Positions 12,324-24,993 of a stretch of 64,000 bases of DNA are shown piece after piece; the stretch's first letter is position 1; each line of letters opens with the position of its first letter. This DNA comes from Spodoptera frugiperda (lineage: Eukaryota > Arthropoda > Insecta > Lepidoptera > Noctuidae). A program made the translations under genes and the position numbers. The stretch covers positions 7,146,231 to 7,210,230 of the forward strand of contig NC_064239.1 in NCBI RefSeq assembly GCF_023101765.2, read 5' to 3'. The notes below the pieces were generated by a model. It saw nothing but the letters and a program-made list of their open reading frames with translations, was not told the DNA's origin and ran no database searches.

Positions 12324-13159
12324 AAAATCATGCCTTCCAAACAAAGCCAAGTGTATATTAAAATTTGTTCATAAAAGACAACTACAAGACTTCAAGAAAA
12401 AAAAATAAAAAATAAAAAATGTTGTATATAATATTATTCCCTTACTTAAAAAATAAATAATGACTATTATGTGCAAATATATTCGATAGCTAAAATGCTA
12501 GTTAGTGACTGTAATTTAGCACCCAAAGTTACACATTTATTTATATTATAGTAATTAATAATAATTTAATTATTTATAGTTTTGACTTATATAAATATTT
12601 GATAGTACATAAGATTAAATAAATCCATTTCAGATCACAATATAACAATTTGATTTTTTTTTTGTAACAAATCTTCCTATAATGAATGCTTTAATATTTA
12701 CATAAAAATAAATCTTTAGCAATAAATCTTTACAACATGATTATTACATCTAAGGCTTTCAAATAGTTTATGTAGTTAAACTTATAAATATTATATTAAC
12801 AAGTGTCATTTAAAAAAAAATCCCTATTTCAAACAAAAGTTTTTGCATTTTATTTAGAAGTAGGAGTTCCTCCCACAATCTCACACCTACAAATTAGCAA
12901 ATAGTTTCTATTAATTTTTTTGTTTTGACGATCGAAAGTGCCATCCTGGTCTAATTAAAATAAATTACAATTTGAGTAATCAATGTTAGGTATTATTTGT
13001 TCTCACTATGCTATAACAACTTTTGGATTTCCATTAGCACAGTTTTACAAAACAAATATGTTTATCCTTCCTTAAAGTGTAGGATGACACTGCTTTTATG
13101 TACATTACTTTTACATTTATTTATTACTATGTTTATGAATAAACTTGTCTTTTTATATC
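12324..13159. other. Convergent AT-rich 3' region, PGAP2 / L2HGDH
   Basis: No gene and no clear mobile element. AATAAA at about 12403 fits PGAP2 3' end formation, and TTTATT at about 13116 on the plus strand fits L2HGDH on the minus strand. The rest is simple AT-rich sequence. Confidence 0.5.
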
Positions 13160-15289
13160 TCAGATTTTAAACTTAAACTCACTTTCCATCTTATCAGCAA
13201 TCATTTTTGCGATAGCAAGTGATGAAGTGGCTCCAGGTGAGGGTGCATTTCTGCAATGTAAAACTCGACTTCCTATCGCACCAGATCCAGGTTGAGAATC
13301 AAACACAAAATCTTCTATTAAAGTTCCTGAAAAAGCCAAAAAAAAAACCATCTTAAAATAATGAACAGTATAAAAATTATTGTCCTTTGACTGTTTATGG
13401 TGATTTTGTAAATTTCTTAGTAGTTATTGTTGTTTTTGGTTAGGGTATCAACACCAGCTATGGAATAAATATATACCTATAACTAGACATGTATTTAAAA
13501 ATAATGTATTACCATCTTTAGCCATTGCCTGCGCTCTTACACCAGCAGGACCTCTCTCCACATCAGCAGATGTAATCTCCTGAATGTATTTTTGCACCTG
13601 CTTTACTTGCAGTGAAGGAAATATTGATCTAGCTAATTCTTTAACTCCGAAACCTGCATACTTCATTGCTAATTTCCGAAAACCAGAAAATGCTAAAATA
13701 TCTTTCAAGTCTTTCATATTCACATCACTATATCTGTAAATAAAGCAAAAGGTATGTTAGTAGGTAATACATATCGTCATTTTATTCTTATTTCTTTGAC
13801 TTTGCTAAATATGTATAAGGTAACCTTTAAATGCCCTTTGATAAAAAGTGTGGCATTATTATTGCATAACATTTTATCTGAACATATTGTCCATGTTTAT
13901 TTGGTAAAGAATCTTCAATCTGTACAGATTGTAGATTCTTTGATGAGTACTGATTTGTTGTACAATAAGACTCTAAATTGGTGATTTACATAATTGTTTT
14001 AAACTATAAACATTCATATCTTTTTAATAAAACAGTTTCTTAGTGCAAGTTAAAGGCAAAGACACAAATAAAGGATATATTTCAGTGCTGATAAGATTAT
14101 TGTATCTTTTACTAACTCTAGTTTTATCAGACATTTTCAATATTGTTTACATATATTACCCCATTCCAAAGATTTACAGGAAAAAGTTTAGATGAAAATA
14201 CTTACGTATATCCTTCTTTACAATAGGCTAATATTGCATTTGGACCCAAAATTACACGTCCATCTATTCTAGGAGTTATATGGACACCAAGAAAAGGAAA
14301 CCTTGGGTCAGGTACAGGATAAATGTTAGCTTTAGCCAAGTTACTTTTGCTTGGGACTAGATATAAATATTCACCTCTAAAAGGTATGATTTTGGGCTCT
14401 TCAGGGCATCCAGTTAAAACTGCTACTGTATCTGAATGTAGGCCACAGCATGTGAGAACATACTTCGCAGAAATATTATTAGATTTGTTATCCGATATTA
14501 CAACAGGATATTCTGCATTTTCAGACTCTGAGAACCTCTTTGCTTCAAAGTTTAGATAAGTTGTGCCACCACATTTTTTGAAGTCCTCTACATAAGATTC
14601 TGTCACCTGTGCCCAACTCACAATTCCAGTATTGGGTGACCATATTGCTTGTAACCCTTTACAGAGAGGTTCAATTTCTCTTATTTCATTTCCTTCTAGT
14701 AGCTGCAAATCTTTTACACCATTTTGTATTCCTCGATCATACAGATCTAATAATACAGGTACTTCATGCCTTTCAGTGGCCACTATCAGTTTGCCACATT
14801 TTAAATATTTAATATTTTTTTCTTCACAGTATTTATAAGCTAATTCCATGCCTTGTACACATAATTTAGCTTTCAATGATCCAGGTTTGTAATAAATACC
14901 AGCATGAATCACACCACTGTTATTTCCACTTTGATGGTAGGCGAAACAATTTTCCTTCTCGACTAATGCAATATTTAATGATGGATGCCTCAGACTGAGC
15001 TCTCTTGCGGAAGCAGCACCAACAATACCACCACCAATTACAACAATATCAAACTTTTTAGAAGTGTCACCTGAATACCTAGAAAAATATTAAATCAAAA
15101 ATTTGTTATCCATTATATTTTTAACAAATGAAATTTTGTATTAGTAAATTATGGAAACAAGACTTACCAGCGATGTGCTGAAGTGTTGGATGTAACAGGA
15201 AAAAAACTCCGGGCAACAGTACCAGTAATAGATGTAGCAGATTTTATTGTTATCATCTTGCAAACATTAAGACTATAATTTCTGTACAT
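13160..15289 (-). CDS. L2HGDH: L-2-hydroxyglutarate dehydrogenase, mitochondrial
   Basis: Four minus-strand exons (15289-15168, 15078-14206, 13733-13513, 13326-13160) join in frame to 460 residues, close to the roughly 463 of mammalian L2HGDH. Residues 1-40 are Ser/Thr/Arg-rich with almost no acid, as expected for a mitochondrial presequence. A Rossmann FAD-binding motif FDIVVIGGGIVGAASARE starts near residue 50, followed by the acidic end of the second strand (ALVEKE). The family block HQSGNNSGVIHAGIYY and the C-terminal RNAPSPGATSSLAIAK block are present. The enzyme oxidises L-2-hydroxyglutarate to 2-oxoglutarate with FAD, a metabolite-repair reaction in mitochondria. The start is the first ATG after upstream stops. 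It is divergent from BTB gene 1. Confidence 0.95.
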
Positions 15290-16050
15290 ATTAACTTTGT
15301 GTTTATATTACAACTAAACTCTTATCGAATAAACGGAATTGGTAGGTACCGTACTGAGCTAAGTTAAAAGAAACAATTTTAAATTATACTTATTACTATT
15401 CAAAACATCGATACTAAGTTTATAGAAACTTTCGCACAGTATTTTTTATAAAACGTAAAGTAATTATTATAGGTAAATAAAGTATTTAAATATAAACAAT
15501 CAAAACTAGCAACACTACAAGTAGGTAACTGACAATGACCCCAACAAGATATAATTTTATCAGAATATCTACAAACGTAAATACAGTTTGACTGTCACTG
15601 ATAAAAAGAATCTTGTACAAATTGTACATACCAAACCAAAACCAACTAAACACGAATGACAACAAGTTAGTCAGAATGACAGAATGTTGACATTAACGAA
15701 TTAGTTTTTATTATTACAAAATAGTTTGAATATAAAACTTTTCAGCAATTTTATTTACTTATATTCCTAAACAAAGTCTACACCTATATTTCTCAAAAAG
15801 GCAAACGGAAATGCGCGTTGAAGCATCAAATAATATCTTTCAACGCAATAAAAAATCGTATTAACCCTTTCAGACCTAAATCCTTTTGTAAACAATTTGT
15901 GAATAAAACGGTGCAGATTCTTATTCTGGATTGGCAACTCTGGGTATGTCAAATGTCAAAACCAAAGTCAAAATAAACAAATATTTTTCTTGTTGTTATA
16001 TGAACATTATTGCATTTGGTGATTAGTTGTTTATATCCTCATTTAACACA
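15290..16050. promoter_or_regulatory. Divergent promoter region, L2HGDH / BTB-FLYWCH gene 1
   Basis: Start codons on opposite strands are 761 bp apart. The stretch is AT-rich, has an ATCGATA near 15407 that is one base short of a full DRE, and no obvious TATA box. No other feature was seen. Confidence 0.45.
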
Positions 16051-18131
16051 ATGTCCAAAGATCAATTCTGTTTTAGTTGGGTGTCGTACAAAAATCATAT
16101 TTCGCAAGGGTTTGCACGTTTACAACAGGTAGGTAATTTGGCGCGTAAAATTCATAAATTTTCTTCTCCTGAACCTCTTAACAAACATAATTTTGTGTTG
16201 CAGGAAGGCGAGTTTGTTGATATGACCCTAGCAGCTGACGGTCATTTGATAAAAGTTCATCAAAATATTGTGGCACTTGCCAGCCCTTACATAAAGGCAA
16301 TGATAGAATCTGCTGCATGTCAGCATCCAGTTGTATTTCTAAATGTAATTAAAATATTTTTCCTATATAGTATGGTATGGCGTTAAAGTAACATTACAAT
16401 GATAAGGATTCTATATTCTTTTCCAGAACATAAATCAAAATATACTTTCTTTCATATTGGAATATATTTATACTGGGGAAGTAAAGATACCAACTGATGC
16501 TACACCAGCTTTCATACAAGCCTGCAAAGCATTATGTATTAATGGTATTGAGAATATAGAAATACCACAGGTACCTACATATTTTTTTTTAAAATTAAAC
16601 ATTGCCCCATTCTAGAATTTTCTCCTATGTCATGGGGGTTTTTACAAGCATACACATGACACCCAGACTTTGAACAACAATTTGTATATCACACAGAGTT
16701 GTGGAAATCGAACAAGCAAAACATTCCACAGCAGCCAGTTGCTCAGTCACCACTCAAACTGAGCAGTCAATTATTGTTAAAATTATATCATATTGCTTTA
16801 TAATGCATATTGATGAATGATAGTATCATATTGCTTTAATATTCATATAACTAAATGACTACCTTTAAAAATATTTTAGAAACAACCATCAGATCCATTG
16901 CCATTGCAACCTCTGCCACCGAACCAGCCCACCGCACCTTTAGGTTCAGAGTTACCACCACCATTACCAAATTGTTTGGATTTACCACCAGAAAGGTAAA
17001 CAATCAGTATTTTTGTATTTTATACCTACATGTTTGTGTTCAGTTCATAACAATAAATACACCTTTATATTGATTAATAGTTAATTTATAAAATGTGTTA
17101 AAACATTGCACATTATAAGCTAAATTATATGTTCTTTTACAGACCTACAGTACCACCAGACAATAATTTTGCAGCTCATATAACAATTAACAGTGAAAAC
17201 TACAATGTGGAAGTCATACCAGCTGATAATAATATTGTGCAAGAAAGTACACAGCCTTTTTACTCTCTCAGTGATATCAATCTGATGAATTTTCCAACCT
17301 TGGAAACTTCTACTGCAATAGAGAATCAAAATAATGAACAAATTGCTCCACTTCCTGAAATGAACATTGTTGATACGGATTTTGAATATGTTGATAATAC
17401 CGTATCTAATGTTGAAGAGAACAATACAGATATCATAAATAGTAATTACTTTAACATTGCTCCAACTGAACCGGTTGCAGTTTATAATTTAGACACCTGT
17501 AATCCACCTCCAATACTCCATACTAAAGTTAGCCAAGAAGCTCCTGTGACTAAAGTTACCCATGAAGCTATTCTTGGCAATAAAGGTAATGCACCATTGT
17601 TTGAAACAAATGTTACTTTTCTTGGATCATGAATAATTATTAGAATTGTGTCTTTTTCAGCTCATGGTCTACATTACTCTATTTCTAAACGTGGCTCATT
17701 GCAATTAATATTGAACCAGTTTATATACCACTGTCATCATCACGCATGTGAAGGTCTTAAGCGCCGTTGGCGATGTGTAGACTACAGGAAACTACATTGT
17801 CCAGCATATATAGATACAAACAATGACATTGTAACCACCAGGTGAATTTACATACTTATTTAGATGATTGCGAACAGGTTTATTTCATTTCAATCCAATA
17901 TTTAACAGAAAATTTATTATTTTCAGATCAGAAAACCACAATCATGGCCAACATAAGACTCAAATAATGAAAAAATTAAAATCTAAATGTTTATTTACTT
18001 CTATAACCCAAGCTACAAATAGAATGATTATCAAACAAATACCTAAAGAAAAACCCAAAAAGGTTGCTAGAAATACTAATACCTCTCTTAGAGCTAACCA
18101 AATAATCAAAGTTACTCTGCCTAAGACCTAA
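16051..18131 (+). CDS. BTB-FLYWCH protein 1 (mod(mdg4)-type)
   Basis: Seven exons (16051-16128, 16204-16344, 16427-16570, 16880-16995, 17143-17585, 17661-17841, 17927-18131) encode 435 residues. Residues 1-121 form a BTB/POZ domain (FCFSWVSYKNH, EFVDMTLAADGHLIKVHQ, ILEYIYTGEVKIP), a dimerisation module. A Pro-rich linker (about 122-160) and an acidic Asn/Glu-rich linker follow. Residues about 309-376 form a FLYWCH zinc finger with the WRCVDYR core, a second cysteine in HCPAY, and the closing His pair HNH. A short Lys-rich tail ends the protein. The combination is that of Drosophila mod(mdg4) isoforms, chromatin and insulator regulators in the nucleus; orthology is not established. It is paired in tandem with a paralogue at 18905. 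AATAAA lies at about 18150. Confidence 0.88.
16585..16775 (-). mobile_element. tRNA-derived SINE, diverged, in BTB gene 1 intron 3
   Basis: The segment matches the layout of the better copies at 50868-51066 and 32955-33130: a cattgcccca...ttttctcct block, then acacatgacacccagac, then the degraded tRNA-like head ending in agcagtcaa. The head is at the right end, so the element lies on the minus strand. Confidence 0.6.
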
Positions 18132-18904
18132 TTTATTTTTGAAATACAAAATAAAATTTAAACATGATTCCTAAAATGTTCTTTTTTTTTGGTAAAAATG
18201 CTATTTCCGCCACCTATATCGTAAGGTCTATGTATTAAGGAATGTGTAATTTCATAATAATACCGACCTACTCGAAATATTAGATTAAAATATCCCGTGA
18301 TTATAACTACATGAAAATGTGAATAGTACATGCCCAACCCCAACCTGGCGTCAAAGCCGAGTCGCCTGGCTCAGTAATTAGGTTTGTGGTCAATAAAATA
18401 GCAAGCTTTATAGATATTTTAACTGATAGTTTTTAACTTTTGTCCACTAGCATTGAGCGAGATTTGTGATGGCGAGTGAGCTATCATCAGGATCAGCTAT
18501 TACGTGTTTTAAATCGTAACATGTTTAGGGATAGAAAAGCCTACATTACATTGGTAACCAACCAATATCATATTTTACAATAAATAGCAATTCTTTTTCA
18601 CTTGTACACAAGAGAATATGGTTCTTTTCTCATCAAACAGAAAATCAAACAAAAACTAAGTATTAAAAATATTTATTACCTGTGCCTTTTATTTTTAAGC
18701 TATTGTTGGAAATTTCGAAAAATATCTATGGATTCAGTTTATTTGTCATTGTTGTCATTACTGTCAAATGTAAATATCCTGGTATAAACGAAAAACTATT
18801 TATCAATAAAGTATCATATTATTTAATTCTTTATTTGTTTTAGTTTAGTACATACATTTTAATAGTTTTAATATTACTGCCACTATTTCAGCAATTTAAC
18901 TGAA
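18132..18904. other. Spacer between the two BTB-FLYWCH genes
   Basis: About 770 bp with no gene. It must contain the 3' end of gene 1 and the promoter of gene 2. Small repeat-like pieces occur near 18340-18490, including gcctggctcagt and a gatggcgagtgagc stretch, but no complete element is visible. Confidence 0.4.
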
Positions 18905-21900
18905 ATGGTGCAGTCACAGTTCTCGTTGTCATGGGATTCTTATAAATCCAGTATTTGTAATGGATTTAGTGCTTTGCAGCAGGTAAAATGTTATGTTTAC
19001 TATTTTAAAATACTTAATTTATTAGTTTTTTGGCACAGTTTAGTTATATAGCTTTTCCTAACATGTTTATGTTCGGTAAATCTACTCTAATACGAATCTA
19101 ACCGTACACTGTTGAGCACTGTTGGAAATCTGTTGTACCTATGTTTTGTTTTAGAATAACAATGAAATATTCATTGTGTTTCAGAATGGTGAATTTGTGG
19201 ACATGACAATAGCTGCAGATGGGCATTTAGTGAAGGTTCATCAAGTGCTGGTAGCATTAGCTAGCCCTTATCTGAAAGACCTTATATCTTCAGCACCCTG
19301 TCAACATCCTGTTATATTCCTTAATGTAAGTATAAATAGAGCTGCATTGTATTTTGAAAATGAGTAACAAGTAAGCCACTCCATTTATCCCCGAAAGGGT
19401 AGGCAGAGGTGCATATTACGGCATGTATTACCACTGTACGATATATACCCACAATTCACCATTTCTGTAATAAGTTTCATGTATTTTAAAATCAATTTAA
19501 TATTTTAATTGGTATTGTTAGTAAAATACCTACACATTCACATTTTATATGATATAATTATGCTTATGCAATGCAAAGGAATAATATTCTTTGACAAATG
19601 TAGCTAAACATTTTATCATTTGTTTTCAGAATGTTTCTCACCGCACCTTGTGTTTGCTGCTGGAGTATATCTACACAGGTGAAGTTGTGGTACCAGCTGA
19701 TTGCCTGAACATGTTCGTGGAAGCTGCCAAGTCTCTTCACATTAGAGGATTAGAAAATATTGTAAGTATTATTTTACTACAGGTATGGCACTACATACTA
19801 ACAAACAAGATTTTTTTTTCTTGAATGGCAGCTGTCTCTCCATTCACACATCTTTATTTTTTCTACACAATGTAGTACAGTTGCTATGTTTTGTTTTATT
19901 TTAATAGTTATACTCAAATTCTTAAATTTTAAATTGGGCTTATTACTCTGGTTACTCTATAAAATACTGGTTTATTGTCATACATATGTAACAATGCTAA
20001 ATTCTGGCAATCTAATTCTTATTTTTTTTTTAATATTCTATAACCATCATGTGCATAATGTTGACTTTAAAACACATACAACCATTACAGTTATCTTAAT
20101 TAATATTTTATATCTTACAGAGTTCGCCCCAAACCCTGCCCACAAAACTGACAGCAAGTCTGCCACAATTGGATGACAGTGAGATGTGTCATGTTACCGG
20201 TATCAAGAGATTAAGTGTTCCACCAACAGAAAGTATAGCACAGGTAGGATTTATTTTAAATCACCTAAGGCTGAGGCCACAATGATCATGGCAAATATCA
20301 ATGAAGCTCCATTACACATGATGAATTAATGTGCTATCACATTATTGCACAAATAATTTGACCACAAAAGAAATCGATATCATATTCACGAGTCTCAATA
20401 GTCTCAGCTGTAAGGGTACTCACAATTTACTGAAATCATATAGTCTCATGTTCAATATACAACATTAAAAATTCTGTACTATTTGTTTTGCAGGTTGCTT
20501 TGCCATCATCAGCAAGAAAGGTGTTTTTAAAACAGGAATCTGTGTGAGTATGAATCTAGACAATTTTACTCTATATACTCTATCCTATACTAAGATCATA
20601 TATTTGTGTATTTATTTATTATGATATTAGACAATATTTATTTATTTCGCCTCAGATTTGTTTAATAATCACTCCTTTTACCCAAAGGCTATCAAATATT
20701 GCTTTTGGCGCTAAGGTCACCCTCTTTATACTTTTAAATTATTGTAAAAATGACTTACTTGGTCTACAATAAAGCTTCATATCTATCTATCTCAGTAGCT
20801 GGATGATGTTGCTGCAGGCACATTATCATCATATTACACTAAACTATTCAATCACTGCCAGGGTATACTATAGCCTGGGTTTAGCCTTTTGCTATGTTGG
20901 GAATATCTAAAGGCTGAAATATGATATAGTTACTTAATATTCTGTTATAACTGTGTTTATAATACACAGGGCAAACAAAGACACATCGAATGTGTCTCTA
21001 CATACTATGTCGATTCCAATCTCCAGTCAGCACGATCAACACGAACACCACGACTACAGCGACTTAATGGACGACTCAGTGGTCCACGATGACGACGATG
21101 ATATGGACTTCAAAATGCAAGATTCGAAACATAGTGTTCAAGAAAGGAAGGACGCATGTAAGTCCATTTTTTATTTTCTAAAAATTGACAAAATCAATCT
21201 TTTCATCCTTATAAAAGAAAGTATATTAGTTTATTTCACACATAAACAGATGATACATAATAGATTCCATAGGTACATAACATAAAAAGAAAAAATGTAT
21301 TAGGATGTTAATTACTATAGTTGGCACAATTCAAGAGGTCAATTCTGACGTTTGTCAGTCTATGTATCCCTATAACTTGTTATGAACGCAATGCCGGCGA
21401 AACACTGATACCCCGGGCGAAAATATTGTGGCGCCCACTTGAGGGAAGCAATATCAAGTGTTAGTTTTTTGGGGATCAATTCGGCGGCGGCATTGGCGCC
21501 ATCCAGAATTTGTCGCCCTAGGCCATCGCCCCATCACGGCCCCCCCTAAGGCCGCGTTTCCATTGACGCGGAGCGGGGCGGAGAGGAGCTTAGCGTTGCA
21601 CGAATTGGCCAATCACTATGCTCGAAATCTCCGCACCGCTTCAATGGAAACAGCATGAGCGGGGCGGAGCAGAGCTGAGCGGATATTCATACAAATATAT
21701 AGCGAGAAGATGCGGTGCGGAGGACAGCGGGGCGGTGCTGTGCGGAGAACAGCGGGGCGGTGCGGAGCAGCGCGGTGCGGAGCGGGACGGTACAGTACCG
21801 TCAACGTAGTGGCGCGTCTATACGCCAATGCTAACGTGTGACAGAGACATATAACCGAGTACCGAGTATTGCCGAATAAGCACGAAGATTCACGAAGTAA

Positions 21901-23605
21901 CCAAAAAGGGTTGGAAATGTCCATGTCCAAGTAGCGTGGGTGAGGGTGTTGTTTAATCGATTTTCTTAAAATCGATTACTACGAAACAAATTACTTATCA
22001 AAAAAAAATATATATATATTTATTTTCAATGTTATATTGATGTTTTGAATTTTCTTAAACAGTCGTTACTCAAAGTTATTGATAATTGATATTTAAGTAA
22101 ATCATAACTTTCAATTGAAAAAATACTTTCTTTTAGTTTTATTTCATGTCGAAATATCGTTTATTAATGACAAAATTAACTATATTTGTACATTTTATTT
22201 CGTTTAATATATCATATAAAAAAAACAATAAACTCTAAATAAAAATATCGATTGCGATATTTGAGCGATAAAACGTCTATTGATTATATTTAGACATGGT
22301 CAATCTCTCAATATGATTCGAAAAGTATGCTCCGCTCCGCCTCAATCCACTCCGTTGACCATTTTTCACCGCTCTTCTCCGCCCCTCTCCGCGTCAGTGG
22401 AAACACTGAACACTTTTCACCGCTCTTCACCGCTCCTCTCCGCCCCGCTCCGCGTCAATGGAAACGCGGCCTAACGCCGGCACTGTATGAACGTCCTGGA
22501 ACATCAACATTCAAAATGAAAAATTCTAATTCATAATATTAATTCATTACTTCGTTACTACACTACGTTTTTACACTTGTACATGTCTTGTGGCGGATGT
22601 GATGATGATATATGTATGATTTACATCATTAATAACATAATCATAATTTCTGTTACAGCATCAGGTTCAAACCTACAGTTCACGGTGTCAATTCGAGGGT
22701 CATTACAAGTGATACTAAACCGGTACATATACAACCTGCACTCTAGCACCTCGCGGTCGGGACTGCGACGTTGGCGGTGTGTCGATTACAGAAACAACAA
22801 ATGCACAGCGTTCTTGGTCACAAAAGGAAATGTCGTACTCAATAGGTAAATTATATATTTTTGTAAATAATATCGTGAGACATACTATTGTAAGTCTACT
22901 GAGTAGGCAGCGCAACGTCGCCGTGTCAGCGAGCGCTACTCGTGATGAAGAGTCCCTTTATGGCTCGAAACTAGTAGAGCTTTTCTCCATTAATGTACGT
23001 GATTTTTAGTTAATGTAAGTGGGTTACATGTCTATTTAAAATTATAATAGGCTCTGCAAATCCTAAGCTGCCTGCCAAAGGAGGTGGAGTGTCCATTTAC
23101 AATTTTTGAAACAAGTCATTACTTGCATTGCATTTTTAATCGTAATATAAGACATAAATAGAATAAAAAATTAATATTATAAAAATACAATGATATAGTC
23201 TCATTTTTGAAATGGGATAAACTATCTCATTTTTGAAATGGGATAGTTTATTTTACAAACAAAGCAATTAAGTTTTCCTTATTTAGTTATTTCTTGTTTC
23301 CGAATTACGTTGTATAAAATATATATGTACCTAAATATTGACTACTGTATCACTTTTTTACAATGCAAGGTCATCTGAACTTACTACACAATATATCAAT
23401 TGTCAACAGGGCCAACTTACATAATCACCCGTTCCATGACAAGAAGATATTAGCTAAAATTGAAAAGAAAGCAGTTTACTCCGCCATAGATGAAGTCGAA
23501 GGATATAAAGAAGTGCCGATTGAAGCACATAGTGACGTAACGACTCTAAAAGAATTCCCTGAAGACACCGACCCTAAAAACAATCACTCCAATGTTAAAG
23601 ATTGA
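18905..23605 (+). CDS. BTB-FLYWCH protein 2 (mod(mdg4)-type)
   Basis: Eight exons (18905-18982, 19185-19325, 19630-19761, 20121-20243, 20494-20543, 20970-21157, 22659-22845, 23410-23605) encode 364 residues. Residues 1-117 are a BTB/POZ domain (FSLSWDSYKS, EFVDMTIAADGHLVKVHQ, LLEYIYTGEVVVP). The linker has a His/Asp-rich part with a DDDDD run near residues 215-225. Residues about 239-306 are a FLYWCH zinc finger: WRCVDYR core, CTAF and the closing HNHP. Exons 1 (78 bp) and 2 (141 bp) have exactly the lengths seen in gene 1, and the two genes share the phase-0 joint after the Gln-Gln of exon 1, so this is a tandem duplicate. The linkers do not align, which suggests separate targets. A nuclear transcription or chromatin role is inferred from the family. 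The intron before the FLYWCH exon carries a MITE. Confidence 0.88.
19372..19485. mobile_element. SINE fragment (noctuid type)
   Basis: It contains the cccgaaagggtaggcagagg block and the ccactgtac...acccacaattcaccatt block that are also found, better preserved, in the element at 42205-42510. The tRNA-like head is missing, so the copy is truncated. It lies in intron 2 of BTB gene 2. Confidence 0.55.
20640..20793 (+). mobile_element. Probable LINE 3' tail
   Basis: The segment ends in gtctacaataaagcttc followed by an (ATCT)n run, the usual short-repeat tail of 5'-truncated non-LTR retrotransposons in moths. No coding part remains. This is a weak call based on the ending only. Confidence 0.35.
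21550..22471. mobile_element. 922-bp MITE with perfect long TIRs, PIF/Harbinger-like
   Basis: The first and last roughly 42 bases are perfect inverted repeats beginning GGCCGCGTTTCCATTGACGC. The element is flanked on both sides by TAA (21547-21549 and 22472-22474), a 3-bp target duplication typical of PIF/Harbinger elements. Subterminal arms are built from GC-rich GCGGAGCGGGGCGG-type repeats, strikingly unlike the AT-rich core at about 21950-22290. No transposase is encoded; the short frames across the GC-rich arms are artefacts. It lies in intron 6 of BTB gene 2, between the acidic linker and the zinc finger. Confidence 0.85.
22860..23035 (+). repeat. Interspersed moth repeat with a gatgaagagtccc block
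   Basis: It contains tcgtgagacatacta, gatgaagagtccc and cgaaactagtagagctttt blocks. Related blocks occur in inverted order at 36585-36740, so this is a dispersed family. No termini or coding capacity were identified. It lies in the last intron of BTB gene 2. Confidence 0.5.
23196..23255. repeat. Direct repeat pair with internal dyad symmetry
   Basis: The block tctcatttttgaaatgggat occurs twice in tandem, and the second copy with its flanks (aaactat ... atagttt) can fold on itself. It is a small local structure in the last intron of BTB gene 2; no function is implied. Confidence 0.6.
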
Positions 23606-24947
23606 TTATTTGATGGTAGTTATGCAAATATAATATTAGACAACGTTACTTTTTGTTTTATTTTTTACAAAATGGGTAATGTTGTTATGCCCTTAATAAA
23701 ACTTCGTAATACTTCAGCAAATTAGATAATTACTTTCGACTTTAATGAACCGGTAACAATTCGTTATTAAGTTTATATAATTACAAGGTGGCATATAATA
23801 AAGGAAGTGAATGTCAACATTTTAATAAAAGTACAATCCTACCTATGTTTGTGACCAAGTACATATATAGGTCTATTTACGAAATCGATTTCTGCCGAAA
23901 ATATATAGAAAAGTAATTAAATACAAATACATTCTAGTTATGTAAATTCTCGACCTATTTTTAAATAACAATGAACGGAACAGAATTATTTCAATTTTAA
24001 TTTGCCAACCTTCGTAAATTATAGCTACTTATATATGATTTAATGTGCGATAATATACACAATACTTATTTATTTAGTAATCGGTGTGAATACAAACAAA
24101 CGGTATCTTGGCGTTATAAGTTTTTCTAGTTATTTATTTATTAAATTATTATTTATTTAGTTAAGTTAAATCAGTTATTATTTTACTGTTACGTAGAATT
24201 TTCAAGTTTTTAACCTCCCTATGACCTCCTGTTTGCTGGTATATGAGACAATAGCAAATACATTGTGTTTCGCGGAGATCTGCGTTCCGGCACATCAGGA
24301 CACGGGTTAAACGTAAGTAATTATTTTAATATGTTTATACAACTAAATTAACGAGTGTTAAAAGTGTGTTAAAAGGCTATTTATGTAACTACCTATTAAA
24401 TTAAGTATTTAGGTACTATTAAGGTTATTAGCGCACTATTTCCTTAAAACGCAATAAAGCCTTTGATATAATAGTTAAAAATAAACTGAAGTACCTACAC
24501 TAAATGTCATTTTATTTTATTGTGTATAGAAAATTTGTATTAACTGGCATAATTAGCGTTTAAGCCTTTGTTCACATAGTTGTGTGCATGTTACGGCATT
24601 TTGATACCACACTCTTACATCTATAGGTACATATTACTATACACGTGAATGACCTGAATAAAATGTATGTAAAATGCATGTAGTACGGTACGTTTGCCAT
24701 ATGAATATAGGCTAATCCTATTAATAAAGTAAGTTTAAAGTCGTTAAGATATTCCGATTAAAACCCAGTTATTATTTTTAAAACGAGAGTCTCCTTCGAT
24801 CATCTCTCTTTTCCTGGTTTCAGTTAAAATATACTTTTCGAGATCCTCAACGATAAGTCTTACGTTCTTACTTGGCTACATTTATCTACATTTCATGACA
24901 AAATGTATTTTATTTCCTATATAGAGTGACTGGTAATTCGTGAACGA

Positions 24948-24993
24948 TATTTAAACACGTGATTGTACTCGCTAATTATCACGTGTTTAAATA
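24948..24993. repeat. Perfect inverted repeat carrying two CACGTG sites
   Basis: Arms 24948-24963 and 24978-24993 are exact 16-base complements around a 14-base loop. Each arm contains CACGTG, a canonical E-box. It could be a bHLH-binding regulatory site or the remnant of a small foldback element; the sequence alone does not decide. Confidence 0.6.

Noticed and set aside
21458..21930. Ala/Arg/Pro-rich open frames on both strands
   Set aside because: They lie in the GC-rich arm of the TIR element at 21550-22471 and just before it, and reflect composition rather than a gene.
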